64,000 nt of DNA, taken from Geosiphon pyriformis (lineage: Eukaryota; Glomeromycota; Glomeromycetes; Archaeosporales; Geosiphonaceae). Shown here one piece after another: positions 21,455 to 32,840 of this stretch. The number at the start of each line of letters is the position of its first letter. Within the stretch, counting starts at the first letter, position 1. Location: assembly GCA_016748015.1 (NCBI GenBank), contig JAAOMT010000439.1, positions 207,527 to 271,526 on the forward strand, written 5' to 3'. A program made the translations under genes and the position numbers. The notes below the pieces were generated by a model, which saw only the letters and a list, made by a program, of their open reading frames with translations, was not told the origin of the DNA and searched no databases.

Positions 21455-23194
21455 ATGACAGAATCCGAAAACATAAGAACAAACCATTTAAGATTTGCCA
21501 AATCCTTGTTTCAACAGTACAGTCAACAATTAAAACTAAACAATAACCACTTTCCAGCAGAATTTGTCTTTAACTTTTATGTCAATGATAAAATCACAGA
21601 CTGCTTAGGAGAAACAGTTAACATTGAATCCACAAGGGAAAATTTCTATACAGAATTATTTCAACATATCAGCTTACCAAGAAACTACAGTTTTGCACCA
21701 ATCATTAGAGAAATCAATCAAACCATTGAAAGATATACACAACAACAATTCCCCATCACTTATGCAGACAAAGGCAAAGGAAGACTGCAAACACCAGCAG
21801 TGATGCCAAAACAAATACAACCACTTACTTGGAAGAAAACCCAAGTTGAATCACCAACAAACCTGTCATACCACTATATACTCAAAAGTGCCATCAACAT
21901 CTCATCAACAGGCACATCTACATTATATGTGACATTAATATTTGGATGACTACCATTTTAAAGTAAACAAAAGAAAGCAGAATTATTAGGAACTTATAAC
22001 AATTATTTTGAAGAATTTAAATTGCAATTGCCAACACCATTAGGATTTCAATTACTACCACCTTAACTAGATTTTGGAAATGCAAGTCCCTGAGAGATAA
22101 TGGAATCTGAAAAAAAAGAAGAATCTGAAGAATCTGAAGATCAAGAATTTACTTACCAGAACCCAATCACTGGAAACCCAGAAATTGAAACTCCAAATTT
22201 TCAAATGCAGCACAATTAAGACAATCAAAACCCCAAAACAATTAATCAGCAAAACTTACCTTCAGTAATTGTCATTAATCAACCACCAATTAAACCAATT
22301 ATTAAACCGATTCAACAACAGCCACTTTAACCACCCCAACAACCACAACAGCCACTTTCACCACCACAACAACAACAACTTCAACAACCATTACAACAAC
22401 AAATTGTAGTGCCAATGGCATATACTCCTATTGCCAAACTCGAAAAATTCACCAGCAAAGAGGACAACACCCAAGTGTGGCTAAATGATGTAGAAAAAGC
22501 CATTGCAGCCAATAAATAGAATGATGTCAGAGCCATGCAGGCCATTTCTTATTTTCTCTAGAATATCACCAATTCATGATATCAAAGCTTGGCTAACAAA
22601 CCTCAGGATTTCAATGCATTCAAGCTTGCATTTCTACAATACTTCAGCAATAATAATAGTATTAATTGGCTAGCAAACACTTTCACCACTATCAAACAAG
22701 GAGAAAATGAAGCAGTCACTATTTACCTAGGATGCTTCCATAAGAATCTGTGCCAAATTCAAGCAATCCAGAATGACTATTTTATAGCACCACAAATCCT
22801 AAACCAATTTATTAGAGGTCTGTGCAGTAGCATCCTTCAACGCATATGTTCAATACATCCAGCAGATCTTCAAGCTGTAGTTACCAATGCCAGAGATTTT
22901 GAAACAGCTAAACTCAAAGCTAACTATGTCCAAGCCATAAATCTAGTGATGAATGGATCATCTGAATTGAATTTCAAATTGAAACAATTCAGTAATTCTA
23001 TTAATCAGAAGTTTGAGGAGTACTTAGCTGACAATTGCACAATTTATTAGCCACCCCAATGACACAATAATTTAGGAATCACAAGTTGCCCACAAAATCA
23101 GTCATGTCTCTTATTGTTATCCAATCAGCCATGACAGCAAGAGATGTGTATCTGCCACTACTGTGGTAAACAAGAACATTTGAGAATCAAGTAT
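21455..23194 (+). pseudogene. Gypsy-1 gag (capsid and zinc knuckle), broken
   Basis: Structural protein of the element. The ATG at 21455 (MTESENIRTNHLRFAKSLFQ) opens a 164-codon frame, followed after several stops by a Gln/Pro-rich stretch (22300-22420). A retrotransposon-gag capsid domain comes next (about 22430-23050: YTPIAKLEKFTSKEDNTQVW, FNAFKLAFLQYF, NQFIRGLCSSILQRI). The zinc knuckle at 23153-23194 reads CHYCGKQEHLRIKY: the last ligand of the CCHC pattern is Tyr instead of Cys (TAT for TGT). Confidence 0.82.
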
Positions 23195-23716
23195 TGGTTA
23201 AGAATAGAAAACCAATGATTGAGAGATCAATATCAAAACTCCGATTGCAGATTTTCAACTCTGAGATATCAATCAAATGCAAAAATATATCAACCAAATT
23301 ACATACCTATGATGCAGCCACAAATTTATCAACCGCCAATTTATCAGCCAATAGCACCCATCATTTATCACCCACAGCCCCAACTTATTTATTAGCCACA
23401 GTCTCAAGTAATCTATCAGCCCCAACAAATTCAAACACTGCCACAGAACTTACCTCAAAATGGAACTCAAAGGCCAAGACTGATACAGCAAAGCTGGAGA
23501 TTGTTAATAGTAGTTCATCAACCAATCTCCAAGTCCACAGCACAACCATCAGGATCTTGACAACAGAATTCAGACACCAGAAACCCTCAAAACAAAAATG
23601 CTCAACACTATTTAAGCCTTTTGGTTACTCCAGAAGACGCCTTACCCAACAACCAGGAACTCAACCAACACAAACCACTTACCAACAATATATCTTCAAC
23701 TACCATAACCTATAAC

Positions 23717-24060
23717 GAATCACTAGACACAATTTTTCCATTTGAATTCAAGGAAACCACACCAGTTCTATTATTTAGTGAAACCACTCTGGACACCAAA
23801 CTAATTACCGCCATGTACACTGATACAAAAATTGATGGTCATGCCATTAAACTAATACTAAACAGTAGATCAGCTGGTAGCATCATCACAAGACAACTTA
23901 TGGACCAATTAGGTCACTGAGTTGATCACACTGCCAGTGCCAGGATTATAACCACCAATAAAGCAACCAAAACTCTTATTGGTAAGATTAATGACTTCTT
24001 CATTGAAGTCAATGGCATAATTGTACCAATCAAGGTACTAGTTATGGAAGCCACCTAATA
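23717..24060 (+). pseudogene. Gypsy-1 aspartic protease, catalytic triad lost
   Basis: Retroviral-type pepsin fold: TDTKIDGHAIKLILNSRSAG, then SIITRQLMDQLGH and, after a stop, FIEVNGIIVPIKVLVME. The catalytic D-[ST]-G reads N-S-R at 23861-23869 (AAC AGT AGA), two substitutions that each fit G-to-A. Such a protease cannot cleave. The assignment rests on the flanking hydrophobic pattern and its position between Gag and RT. Confidence 0.8.
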
Positions 24061-24429
24061 CCAAGTACTTATTAGTAACAATTGACTGTTCAAGGTTAAT
24101 GTGATGCTTGATTGAAGCACGCAAGAGCTTCAACTTAGCCAGAACGGATGACATACACATATACCTGCCATGTGTGGACACTTCAAGCCCACCACTATGC
24201 CACCAGTTCCACTTATCAAATTCGAGAAAGAAGAAAAAAAACCTATCTGAGAAGCCTACCAAGTTTCCTGGGCTAACACAGAACACAACAAGCTGCTGCC
24301 AGTACTTTTGTGGAACAACAACAGTAAAGGAAAGCAGAAAAAAGAACTTATCTGGAGCACTGACCAAGACTGGGAAACTAACCACAATTCAGAAGAACCA
24401 ACAACTTGGGAATAGGATGAGAAAGAAAA

Positions 24430-25200
24430 AGAAAAAGAAAAAGTGAAGGAAGTAGAGCCACTACCAACTGCTATTTACATCTCTTACACATATACACCAA
24501 CACAACAATCAAGCTATCGTCGACCAAAGCTGATATGCATTGATTGTGACAAGAAATTGTCATTAATGGGCACATGCTGTGGCGACAATGAGGAATACCA
24601 AATGGTAACCAAATTCTACTGCCGTGCATGCATCATAAAATGCTTTGGATGACCAAAATGACAAGGAAAATAGGACAACAAACTTTGTCTAGTTTGTGGA
24701 GAAACCTTACTCAACAAAGGAATGTGGAACGACATTTCTAAATAAGGAGAGATGTGCAACACTTTGTGCCAATACACAATTCTTATCAGTGACTGGGTTA
24801 AGAAAGAAACACCAATAAAAGCCATCTGGAGAAGAGCTGTACAGCAATTAGACAGTTGTCCACACAACAACAACAAATTATGGAGAATGGCAATAGCTAA
24901 AATGGAAGGAACATCACCTGAGAAAATTAGAGAAATTAAAAACAACTTATCAGAATCTATAGAACTTGACTAAGACTCAAAACCAGTTATAAATCTTCTA
25001 GATTCAGAACAATTTTATGAACACTACTAGAAACTAGCACCCACAAGAAAAGAGCAAGAGCAATACTTGGAGCAGTTAAATACTTGATTATGTCAATATT
25101 GCTTAATTCCCTGTGACTTCTAATATTGTAATGAGTGTGACCTTATTTACAATCTACCACTATGCATGATCTACATAATCTCAGAAGAAGACTAACCAAT
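24430..25200 (+). pseudogene. Gypsy-1 Cys-rich region between protease and dUTPase
   Basis: An element-specific stretch with several CxxC-type pairs: CIDCDKK..CCGDNEE, FYCRACIIKCFG, LCLVCGETLL, LCQYCLIPCDF and YCNECDLIY. This spacing resembles treble-clef or RING-like zinc-binding folds, but I do not recognise a named domain. Five or more in-frame stops break it. The position between PR and RT is unusual for Ty3/Gypsy elements. Confidence 0.55.
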
Positions 25201-25409
25201 GAGCAGCTGCACATCAGAATTGGAATCAAATTTTAATCCAATTCAAACTTTGACAATAATGATGATGAAAATAATGATTCTAGCTTCGTTCAAAATGGCA
25301 ACAAAAATATCAACAATTCAGACTCTAATTCAAACCCTGAAATATATATTGCACTTTCTGATCTCTTCAAGAAGCAGGAACTCAAATAGTATAGTAACAA
25401 TAATAAAGG

Positions 25410-25830
25410 TATCATGCCAGAACATGTGCATAATACCAATGCAGAGTTTGATCTAAGATATCCAGAGAAGGATGCCATCAAATTGGAACCACATTCATGC
25501 ACATATATTGATCTTAAGATAGCACTGAAAATTCCAGTGACAACAATAGTCCAATTAGCATCTAAAAGTAGTCTAGCAAAAAAGGGAATTAACATCAAAG
25601 GAGGAATAATTAATGCAGAATATGTAGAAAATATTATTGCTATACTACAAAATAATTCAGAAAAGGCATATATTATAGAGCCAAATGAAAAGATAGCACA
25701 AACAATATTTCTACTTTTGATAAAAGTAGCTTAATTAGTCTTAGTAGAAAACAGGAAAGAACTAGGGATCACAACTAGAGGGATACAGAGATTTAGATTA
25801 ATAAGTAGAATAAATATACTAGTTAATATG
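25410..25830 (+). pseudogene. Gypsy-1 dUTPase-like domain, decayed
   Basis: Trimeric dUTPase fold: FDLRYPEKDAIKLEPHS (motif 1 region), VQLASKSSLAKKGI (family: A-x-R-S-G/S-L-A), GGIINAEYVENIIAIL (family: G-x-I-D-x-x-Y-x-G-x-I), EPNEKIAQTIFL (family: G-x-R-I-A-Q). The glycine-rich last motif region at 25789-25806 reads RFRLIS, where the family has G-F-G-S-T-G. Every difference there fits a G-to-A or C-to-T change. The motif-3 Asp is Asn. A TAA at 25732 replaces a likely Gln codon. dUTPase would keep uracil out of the element's DNA (known for some retroviruses). Confidence 0.78.
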
Positions 25831-26329
25831 GCAGAGAAAGAGATTATTGACAAAAGAAAAATTATCTCAACCTGTCAATTAATTTTTATTCTATCATATG
25901 ATCAGTATATGTTAACCATAAAAAGAAAAGTAAAGAATCAAGCTCAGTTGTTTGAAACAAAAGCCACCATTTGCAAATCAGGAGAGATTGAACTTATTAA
26001 TCTCTACATATCAGCCAAAAGCCTCAAAAATATCAAAATTCCCATCTATAACACAATGGAAAGTGTTATTGAAATACCAAAAGGAACCATCATTGGATAT
26101 TTAACCACCAAAGTTGAGGATCAACCACCAAACCACATTCCAGATTTTCCATAGCTTTGCAGATATGTGGACATCACATCACAAACCATTTATGGATGAA
26201 GCAAATGTTATCTGCTCCAACCAAAACAATAGAAACAGATAAACATGGGAAATCTAGACCCACTCCAACAGATGCAACTAAAGATATTATTTAGCAATTT
26301 CAATGACATCTTTACTAGCAAAAATGAAT

Positions 26330-27140
26330 TTGGCTGTACCAACATAATTCAGCACTAAATCAAAACTGGAGATACAATGCCAATAAAACAAAAAGCATAT
26401 AGAGTACCACCAGCCAGCCATGAAATTATTTGTCAAAAAATTAATTGAATGCTCGACAACAGGCTAATTCAGCCATTAATAAGCCCATGGTTATTACCAG
26501 TGATACTAGTCTGGAAAAAGAATGGAAAAATCCGTTTTTGTGTGGATTATTGAAAACTGAATAGAATAATTAAAGGTAATAGTTATCCAACTCCAAAAAT
26601 CCAAGAACTATTCAATGCTTTTGGAAGAAACAAATGGTTCTCAACACTAGATTTAGATAGTGGTTACTGACAAGTAGCCATGGATCCAGCTGACAAAAAG
26701 AAAACAGCATTTACCACAAGAGAGAGAAATTTTGAGTTTGAAGTTATGTCATTTGGCTTGATGAATGCCCCAGCAATATTTCAATGGCTTATGAAAATTG
26801 TGTATATTAGATTACTATAGAAATCAGTAGTTGTTTATTTAGATAACACAAATGTGTTCTCAAAAACATTCAATGATCATTTTCACCATCTTCAACAAGT
26901 ATTTAAAAGACTCAGACAAGCAGGATTGAAACTAAATGCCAACAAATGCTTCTTTAAAAAAACAGAACTAAAGTTTTTGGGACATGTTGTGAGCAAAGAT
27001 AGCATCAAAATGGATCCAGACAAGATTGAAGTTGTCAAGAACTTTCCAGTACCAAACAATTTCACAGAACTAAGAGCATTTTTGGAATTCACAGAGTACT
27101 ATTGCCACTTTATCAAAGACTTTTCTAAACTGGCCTAGCC
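26330..27140 (+). pseudogene. Gypsy-1 reverse transcriptase, broken
   Basis: Ty3-type RT: MPIKQKAYRVPPASHEII, VWKKNGKIRFCVDY, WFSTLDLDSGY (first catalytic Asp kept), VMSFGLMNAPAIFQ, then the active-site box YLDN at 26836-26847 where YxDD is required (AAC for GAC), then LRQAGLKLNANKCFFKKTEL and FLGHVVSKDSIKMDPDKIE (thumb/connection). Several stops (TGA/TAG in place of Arg, Trp and Gln codons). Confidence 0.92.
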
Positions 27141-27159
27141 ACTCCATCAGTTACAAACT

Positions 27160-27640
27160 AAGAATGTGAAGTATGAATGGACAGAAGCTTAACAAAAAGT
27201 ATTTGACACACTAAGAAGAAAGCTTATTCAAGCTCTAATGTTGATGTATCCAGATTACAACAAACCATTCATCATTACCACTTATGTATCAGGCCAGGCA
27301 TTGGGAGCAGTATTATTACAGAAAAAACCAGATGGAAGAGAACATTCAGTAGCTTACGCCAATAAAAGCTTAAGTTCAGCTGAAAAAAATTATGGAACAC
27401 CAGCATTAGAACACTTAGCAATCTATTGGGCAGTCATGAAATGGAAAAAATACTTGAGCCAAAAGTTTGAAATATATATGGATCACAAAGAATTGACTTC
27501 AATTCAAAAACAAGAATTTGAAGATGACTACCATGCCAGATGGAAAATAGAACTGTTATCATTCAATTATACAGTACATTATAAAAAAAAAAAAGACAAT
27601 GAAAATGCCAACAGTTTGTTACAAATGAGACAAATCTAAA
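27160..27640 (+). pseudogene. Gypsy-1 RNase H, broken
   Basis: Ty3-type RNase H directly after RT: KPFIITTYVSGQALGAVL (the first catalytic Asp position of T-D-x-S-G is Tyr), EHSVAYANKSLSSAEKNYGT, ALEHLAIYWAVMKWKKYL, YMDHKEL and HARWKIELLSFNYTVHY. The frame is open from 27238 to 27639, but the catalytic change and a stop upstream make it inactive. Confidence 0.9.
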
Positions 27641-27689
27641 AACACTTCAACCCAAAAATATAACAAAAGATAAATATACAAAAATACCA

Positions 27690-28930
27690 ACAACTTCAAC
27701 ATTATATAAATACTCAATTGTTCAAGAAAAAATTATCTCAAAAGGAACAAAATAACATAAAACAACAATCAAAATATTTTATCAATCATCAAAATATACT
27801 TTACCAAAAAAACAAAAAAACTTCAGACCAGCCAACAAGAGTAATTACAGAACTAGAAAAAGAGACAGTATTGTTTAACATGCACTCAGATCCAACAGCA
27901 GGACATTTTCATAAAAAAACAACCATAGAAAGAACTAGAAAAAGATACTATTGGCCATCAATGTATTAAGACATTATCTAATATGTTCAAAATTGTGATG
28001 CTTGTCAGGAAAGAGAAGGAACAAAATCCAGTGAACCATTGAAACCAATTAAAGTGGAACAACTATTTGATCACATTGGAATTGATTTAGTAGGACCATT
28101 AACAATTACCAGCAGAGGCAACAGATATATTGCAATGGCTATGGACTATCTCACTAAATGGCCAGAAGCAAAAGCCATTCAAAGAGCAGGTGCAGAATCC
28201 ATTGCCAAATTTGTTCATCAAAATCTGATCTGTCAATACGGATGTCCAAAAGAATTATTATTGGATCAAGGAACTCACTTTGTAAATAGAACATTAGCAA
28301 AATTAAGCCAAAGATTTGGAATAAAAAAACCATTATCATTACCATACCATCCACAAACAAATGGGTTAGTTGAAAAGTTCAACAGAACACTGTGTGAAGC
28401 AATAGCCAAAATTAGTTAAGAAAACCAGGATGAATGAGATTTGTTTATACCATCAGTATTATTTGCTTATCAGACAATAAAGCAAGATACCACACAAGCA
28501 ATACCATTTAAATTAATATATGATAGAACAGCAACATTACCAGTTGAGATAAAGGTCAATACATATTTAACTAAACCAATAATAGAAGATAATTTCCAAG
28601 AAACATTGTTGAGAAAAACATATGACTTAATAGAAACACTAGAAAACAAATGACAAAAAGCAGCTGATAACATCCAAAAGTCACAAGAAAAGCAAAAAAA
28701 ATGACATAATAACCAACTACCAGATAAACCAGTTGAATTTAAGATTGAAGACAAAGTACTATTACATTGTACCAAAGCAAAAAAACAATGGAATGGAAAA
28801 TTTGACTCCAAATAGAACAGATCATTTCACATAGAAGAAATTTTAGGAAATGGAACTTATAAATTAAGATGGGACAACAAAATCTTAGCACATGGTGATT
28901 AACTGAAACCATATTACCAGATAGTATCAT
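27690..28930 (+). pseudogene. Gypsy-1 integrase, broken
   Basis: Zinc-binding HHCC part (NMHSDPTAGHFHKKT, then NCDACQE) followed by the DDE core: HIGIDLVGPLTITSRGNRYI with the first Asp, LLLDQGTHFVNRTLAKL with the second Asp, HPQTNGLVEKFNRTL with the Glu. The C-terminal part continues to about 28930 (VLLHCTKAKKQWNGKF, GNGTYKLRWDN), as in Metaviridae integrases. The three catalytic acids are present, but stops at several sites interrupt the frame. Confidence 0.92.
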
Positions 28931-29229
28931 CATTCATCAATAACATTCCACAACTAAGAGTACAAAGAATACTAGTTCAATCAGATGAGATTCTATGAGA
29001 TCTGGAACCAATCATAGTTATTGAACCAAACACATCAAATTAAACAATCAAAAGAGTATATAAAAACACAAATACATATGACAAAAGCAACCAAGAAAAA
29101 TGGAAATACCAAATTATATTCACACTATAGTGCAACAATTGTTTCAGGTCTTAAGTTAACAACAGTTAGACATGGAAATTGTTATTAACAACCAAATAAT
29201 TTGCTATTGAAACACCCAAAGAAAGACAA

Positions 29230-29705
29230 AGAAGACACCATATCAGTGGCCACCAAAGAATGATAAAAACTGGACAGATAACTTAATAGAAAAAATGAAG
29301 AACACTTTTGGGAAAATACTTATTATGGCACCAACAGAAGAGCTTACAAAAGAAAATTGAAAGCAATAGACAGAACTACTTCCAATATCATATTGCTATT
29401 ACCAGTTAGGTCAAAAGTTGAATATTCAAAAGTTGTATATTAACAAATTCAAGAAAATATTTAACCAAGACATAATACAACAAATTAAAAAATTTATCAG
29501 AAAGAAAACAAATTCAACACTACATGTTAAAACAATATACCAACTACACAACATATTTTGGAACTATTTAAAAATACTGTTATACTCTGATATGGAGACC
29601 ATAACCATTAACCAATGGGGAAGAATAAACAATACACAAGTAGAAGATGTGAAAAACAGAGTCAAACAAACAATACTTGAAAAAAAAGTATTAGAATTAA
29701 TTTAA
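29230..29705 (+). pseudogene. Gypsy-1 extra 3' ORF of unknown function
   Basis: Between integrase and the 3' LTR lies a frame whose last 95 codons are open (29418-29705; MNIQKLYINKFKKIFNQD, ETITINQWGRINNTQVED). It has no recognisable homology. It may be a remnant of an additional gene of the element. Low confidence that it was translated. Confidence 0.35.
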
Positions 29706-29733
29706 AATAAAAATTTTGATAGAGCTCAATATT

Positions 29734-29749
29734 AAAAAGGAAGAGATAA
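29734..29749 (+). promoter_or_regulatory. polypurine tract of Gypsy-1
   Basis: AAAAAGGAAGAGATA lies directly upstream of the 3' LTR, the expected plus-strand primer site. Confidence 0.75.
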
Positions 29750-30629
29750 TATTACTTATAAAAAGGAAAACAGATATAAAAAAATAGTAGGCCAATAAAA
29801 AAGTAGTAGTTAGCACATGAGCACATTGCTCAGCAATATGAAGCAATATCAGAAATCATGACACATCACTCAGCAATATGGAACAATGTCAGAAATCACA
29901 GCACATTGCTCAACAATGTGGAGCAATATCAAAAAAATATGGCACATTGCTAAGCAATATGAGCATTGCTTGAGAAATTATAGCACATCGCTTGAAAATG
30001 TGAGCAATCTTATAGAATCCAAATTATGTATATATAGTGGTAACATTAAAAGTAGAAAAAACAGACCTCTCAGTTTAGATTTCATTTAAGCAACCTTCCA
30101 ATTCATAAATATCAATAAATAATTATTTACTATCTCAATCCACTCTCCACTATTAACATTTCATGTTGATAGCAATTAATATTTAACCACACTGGAACAA
30201 TAGCTCTTGATCATGGCTATTGACGGAATACTAACTTGCAATTGCATTGGCTTATTTTTCTTTATTTTTTTTATTTTCTTTTTCTTTGATTTTATTGTTG
30301 TGTACTAAATTGATTAAGAGGATTAAGCACTAAGATACAGATGTCATAGGGACTAGTAAAAAACCTGTGAAACAAGGGTAGAACACTCATAGATTTGAGG
30401 ATAGCTTACCAGAAGAATTACCAGCCATCACGCTGAGAAAAAAATTTGACAGAATTGTGATTCTGGAAGACTATTAAAACAATTGTAAAATCTCTGTTTA
30501 TTATACAAAAGACTTTACAACAAACCTTCAGATTAGTAAAACCTTCAGATAACAACCCCAGAATACCAACCAAGCACCAAGTTACAGATTTGTTATTTGA
30601 TTTGAGACCCCAAATAATCATCTGTAACA
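29750..30629 (+). repeat. Gypsy-1 3' LTR
   Basis: 880 bases, about 69 longer than the 5' LTR. It has two additional units of the palindromic 41-bp array (29820-29940), while the 5' LTR has a slightly longer T-rich stretch. It starts TATTAC (TGTTAC in the other LTR, a G-to-A change) and ends GTAACA at 30629. Confidence 0.93.
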
Positions 30630-32840
30630 ATAATCTTAAAAAAAGCTATTTTGAATAAACAGTTCTTTTATTTAGTTTTAGTTGTGTTGTAATCTATTGT
30701 TAATTATAGAACTTAATTTAGTTTTGTTTCTAAAAGTGTATACAACAAATAAAACATGCTTATTAAAAAGAGTTTGAAAGTAAAAGCTAATTTACTAAGA
30801 AATTTTTTCAGTAAAACTTTTTATTATCTATTTTTGTATAACTTAAAAACATTTAAACAAATACAAATAAAAAATAAAGTGGCTTCTATATTAAGTTTTT
30901 TAAATGCTAATAGTATTTTAAGTCATTTGTTTAATTATAAGTTTTTGGATTTACAAGTATTGAATTGGTTTTTCAATTATTTATTATAGTATTTTACAAA
31001 ATTAAAAATTAGTCTAATTAATAATTTTTTGGCTAGTATAATAAAAGTATTTTTGGATTATAATATTTTTTTTGCAAACAATCTACTCTTTATATTTTGT
31101 TTTTCTAGTAGTACTTTGATGTTTTCTGTTTTAAAAAGTTTAGTTTTTTATGATGTTTTTTGCTTACTTAAAAAATTTAACATTGCTTTTATTAAGCAGT
31201 TATACAATAAAAAAGTTTGGTTTTTGATTGAAAAATTTTTGTTATTGGAAAAAACTAGATTTTAAAAGTTTAATTCTTATTTAGTTCAAATTTGTATGTA
31301 ATTATTTAATTAATATTGTTTTTTATTCTGCTAACTAATTATTTATTAATGGTTTGTAACTTTTAGATATTTTTAGTTCTAATAATTTTTCAGCAATAAA
31401 AAAATGTCTTTCTAATGCTAATTTAAATATTATTAATATTTACACAGATGAATCTTTGAAAAACTTAGATACACAAAACATAAAGTGTGATATAACTGCA
31501 TTTTTTGCTAACTTGAATTTGAATATAGGTGTTAAAGTTGAAAATCTGGTTTCTTTTATGTTGGCAAAATTGTAGACAATTGCTTTGGTCTTAGAATATG
31601 TTCTTGTTTTTAGTGTTATTATAATGTTTTAGATAGTTAAGCTGCTTTAGATACTTATGTTATAGAAATAAACATAGTTTTATTGAATTTTTATAACTAT
31701 TGTTGGCTTAAAAAAAGTTGTATTGCAAACTTGGTCAGACATAAAACTTTAATATTTTCTGGTTTAAAGTTAAAGACTATTTGGGTGTTTTAGATAATAA
31801 GTGTATTAATAAGCTAGTTAATATTGTTTTTTGTTTAAATTTAGTGTTTTTTGTTCTTGTTAAAAAGAGATATATTAAGGCTAATAAAGTAATAGTATTT
31901 AAAAATGATTGTTATTTTGTTTATGATGTTTTTAAAATAATTTATTGTATTTGTTAAAAGATTAAATCTGATTTTGGTATTATTAATAAAAACATAATCA
32001 AGAATATAGATTGGGTTCAGATAATATCAGTTTGGCATCCTAATTTGCATATGACTTCTAATTTTATAAGTAAATTTACTGCTAGTTTGTATTTATATTT
32101 TATTAAGGCTTTATATTATTATTTGTTTATTGCTATTTGTAAATATTTGTATAATAGAAAGTATTCTAGTATATTGTGTCTTTATTGCTTATTTTTTTAT
32201 ATGCAAAATAAATGTTGTTGTTTACAAAGAATTGTTTAAATCATATTTGATTCAGTGAAGTTTTATGTTAAGTTTGGATTTATTATTATTTTGTGTTTTG
32301 TAGATGCTTTTTTTATATGTATCTAATAATGTAGTTTATACTGCTTTGTATAAGAGTTTTGTGTTTAAAAAATAGTATTTAAAAACTGTGTTTGTTTTTA
32401 GTTATGTTAAGACTATAGATAAAAAAGTTATTGACTTTATACAAGACTTAAAAATAGCTTATTGTATTGAAATATAGTTAGTAAGATCTAAATATAAAAC
32501 AATTCTGAAAAAAAGTAGTTTAATTGCATATAATAATTCTGTGTTTTTAATGATCTATGGTTTACTATCTTTATTCTCTAATAGTATTATTAAGTTACTT
32601 AGAATTGTGAAAACATATAGTATTGGTTTAATTTATGTAAGCTTTATATGTTTTTTTCTAATATTAGTTATGAAATTTCTATTAAGATAAATTTGTAGTG
32701 TTGTTCTAATTGGTCCAAGTAACTGGTTATATGTAAAAAGCATATAATTTGTGCTTAGTTTAGATTATTTAGTTTGATATATTGTGCTAAGTAATATTTG
32801 AATCTTATTTGTAAAATAATAATAATAATAATAATAAATA
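30630..32840 (+). mobile_element. LINE copy B, 3' part (end of RT, RNase H, 3' tail)
   Basis: Resumes exactly where 20581 stopped: ILKKAILNKQFFYLVLVVL*S against copy C VLRKAVSNKQFLYLILAVLHS. It then follows copy C through IKNKVASILSFLNANSILSHLFNYKFLDLQV and an RNase H region (IYTDESLKNL against copy C VYTDESLSNL) to KALYYYLFIAICKYLYNRKY (against KALHYQLPIAIQKCLYNRSY). The 3' UTR (32706-32815) matches copies A and C, and the element ends in an (AAT)n tail at 32816-32840, as expected for LINE 3' ends. Confidence 0.82.

Larger units (their letters stand above)
20582..30629 (+). mobile_element. Gypsy-1: Ty3/Gypsy LTR retrotransposon, inactive, inserted in LINE B
   Basis: Long terminal repeats at 20582-21392 and 29750-30629 begin TGTTAC (TATTAC in the right copy) and end GTAACA. 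Internal order: primer-binding site, Gag with a CCHC knuckle, aspartic protease, Cys-rich region, dUTPase-like domain, RT, RNase H, integrase, a short 3' ORF, polypurine tract. The PR-RT-RH-IN order defines Ty3/Gypsy (Metaviridae). It carries many stop codons, and the protease, RT and RNase H active sites are damaged. The insertion lies within the RT of LINE B: bases ATGG (20578-20581) before it and ATAA (30630-30633) after it are probably the 4-bp target duplication with two G-to-A changes, since removing the element restores the LINE frame (..ANMV|LKKAI.. against TNLVLRKAV in copy C). Confidence 0.93.

Noticed and set aside
24038-24385. Minus-strand frame of 115 codons inside Gypsy-1
   Set aside because: Antisense of the element's polyprotein; no domain and no start context.
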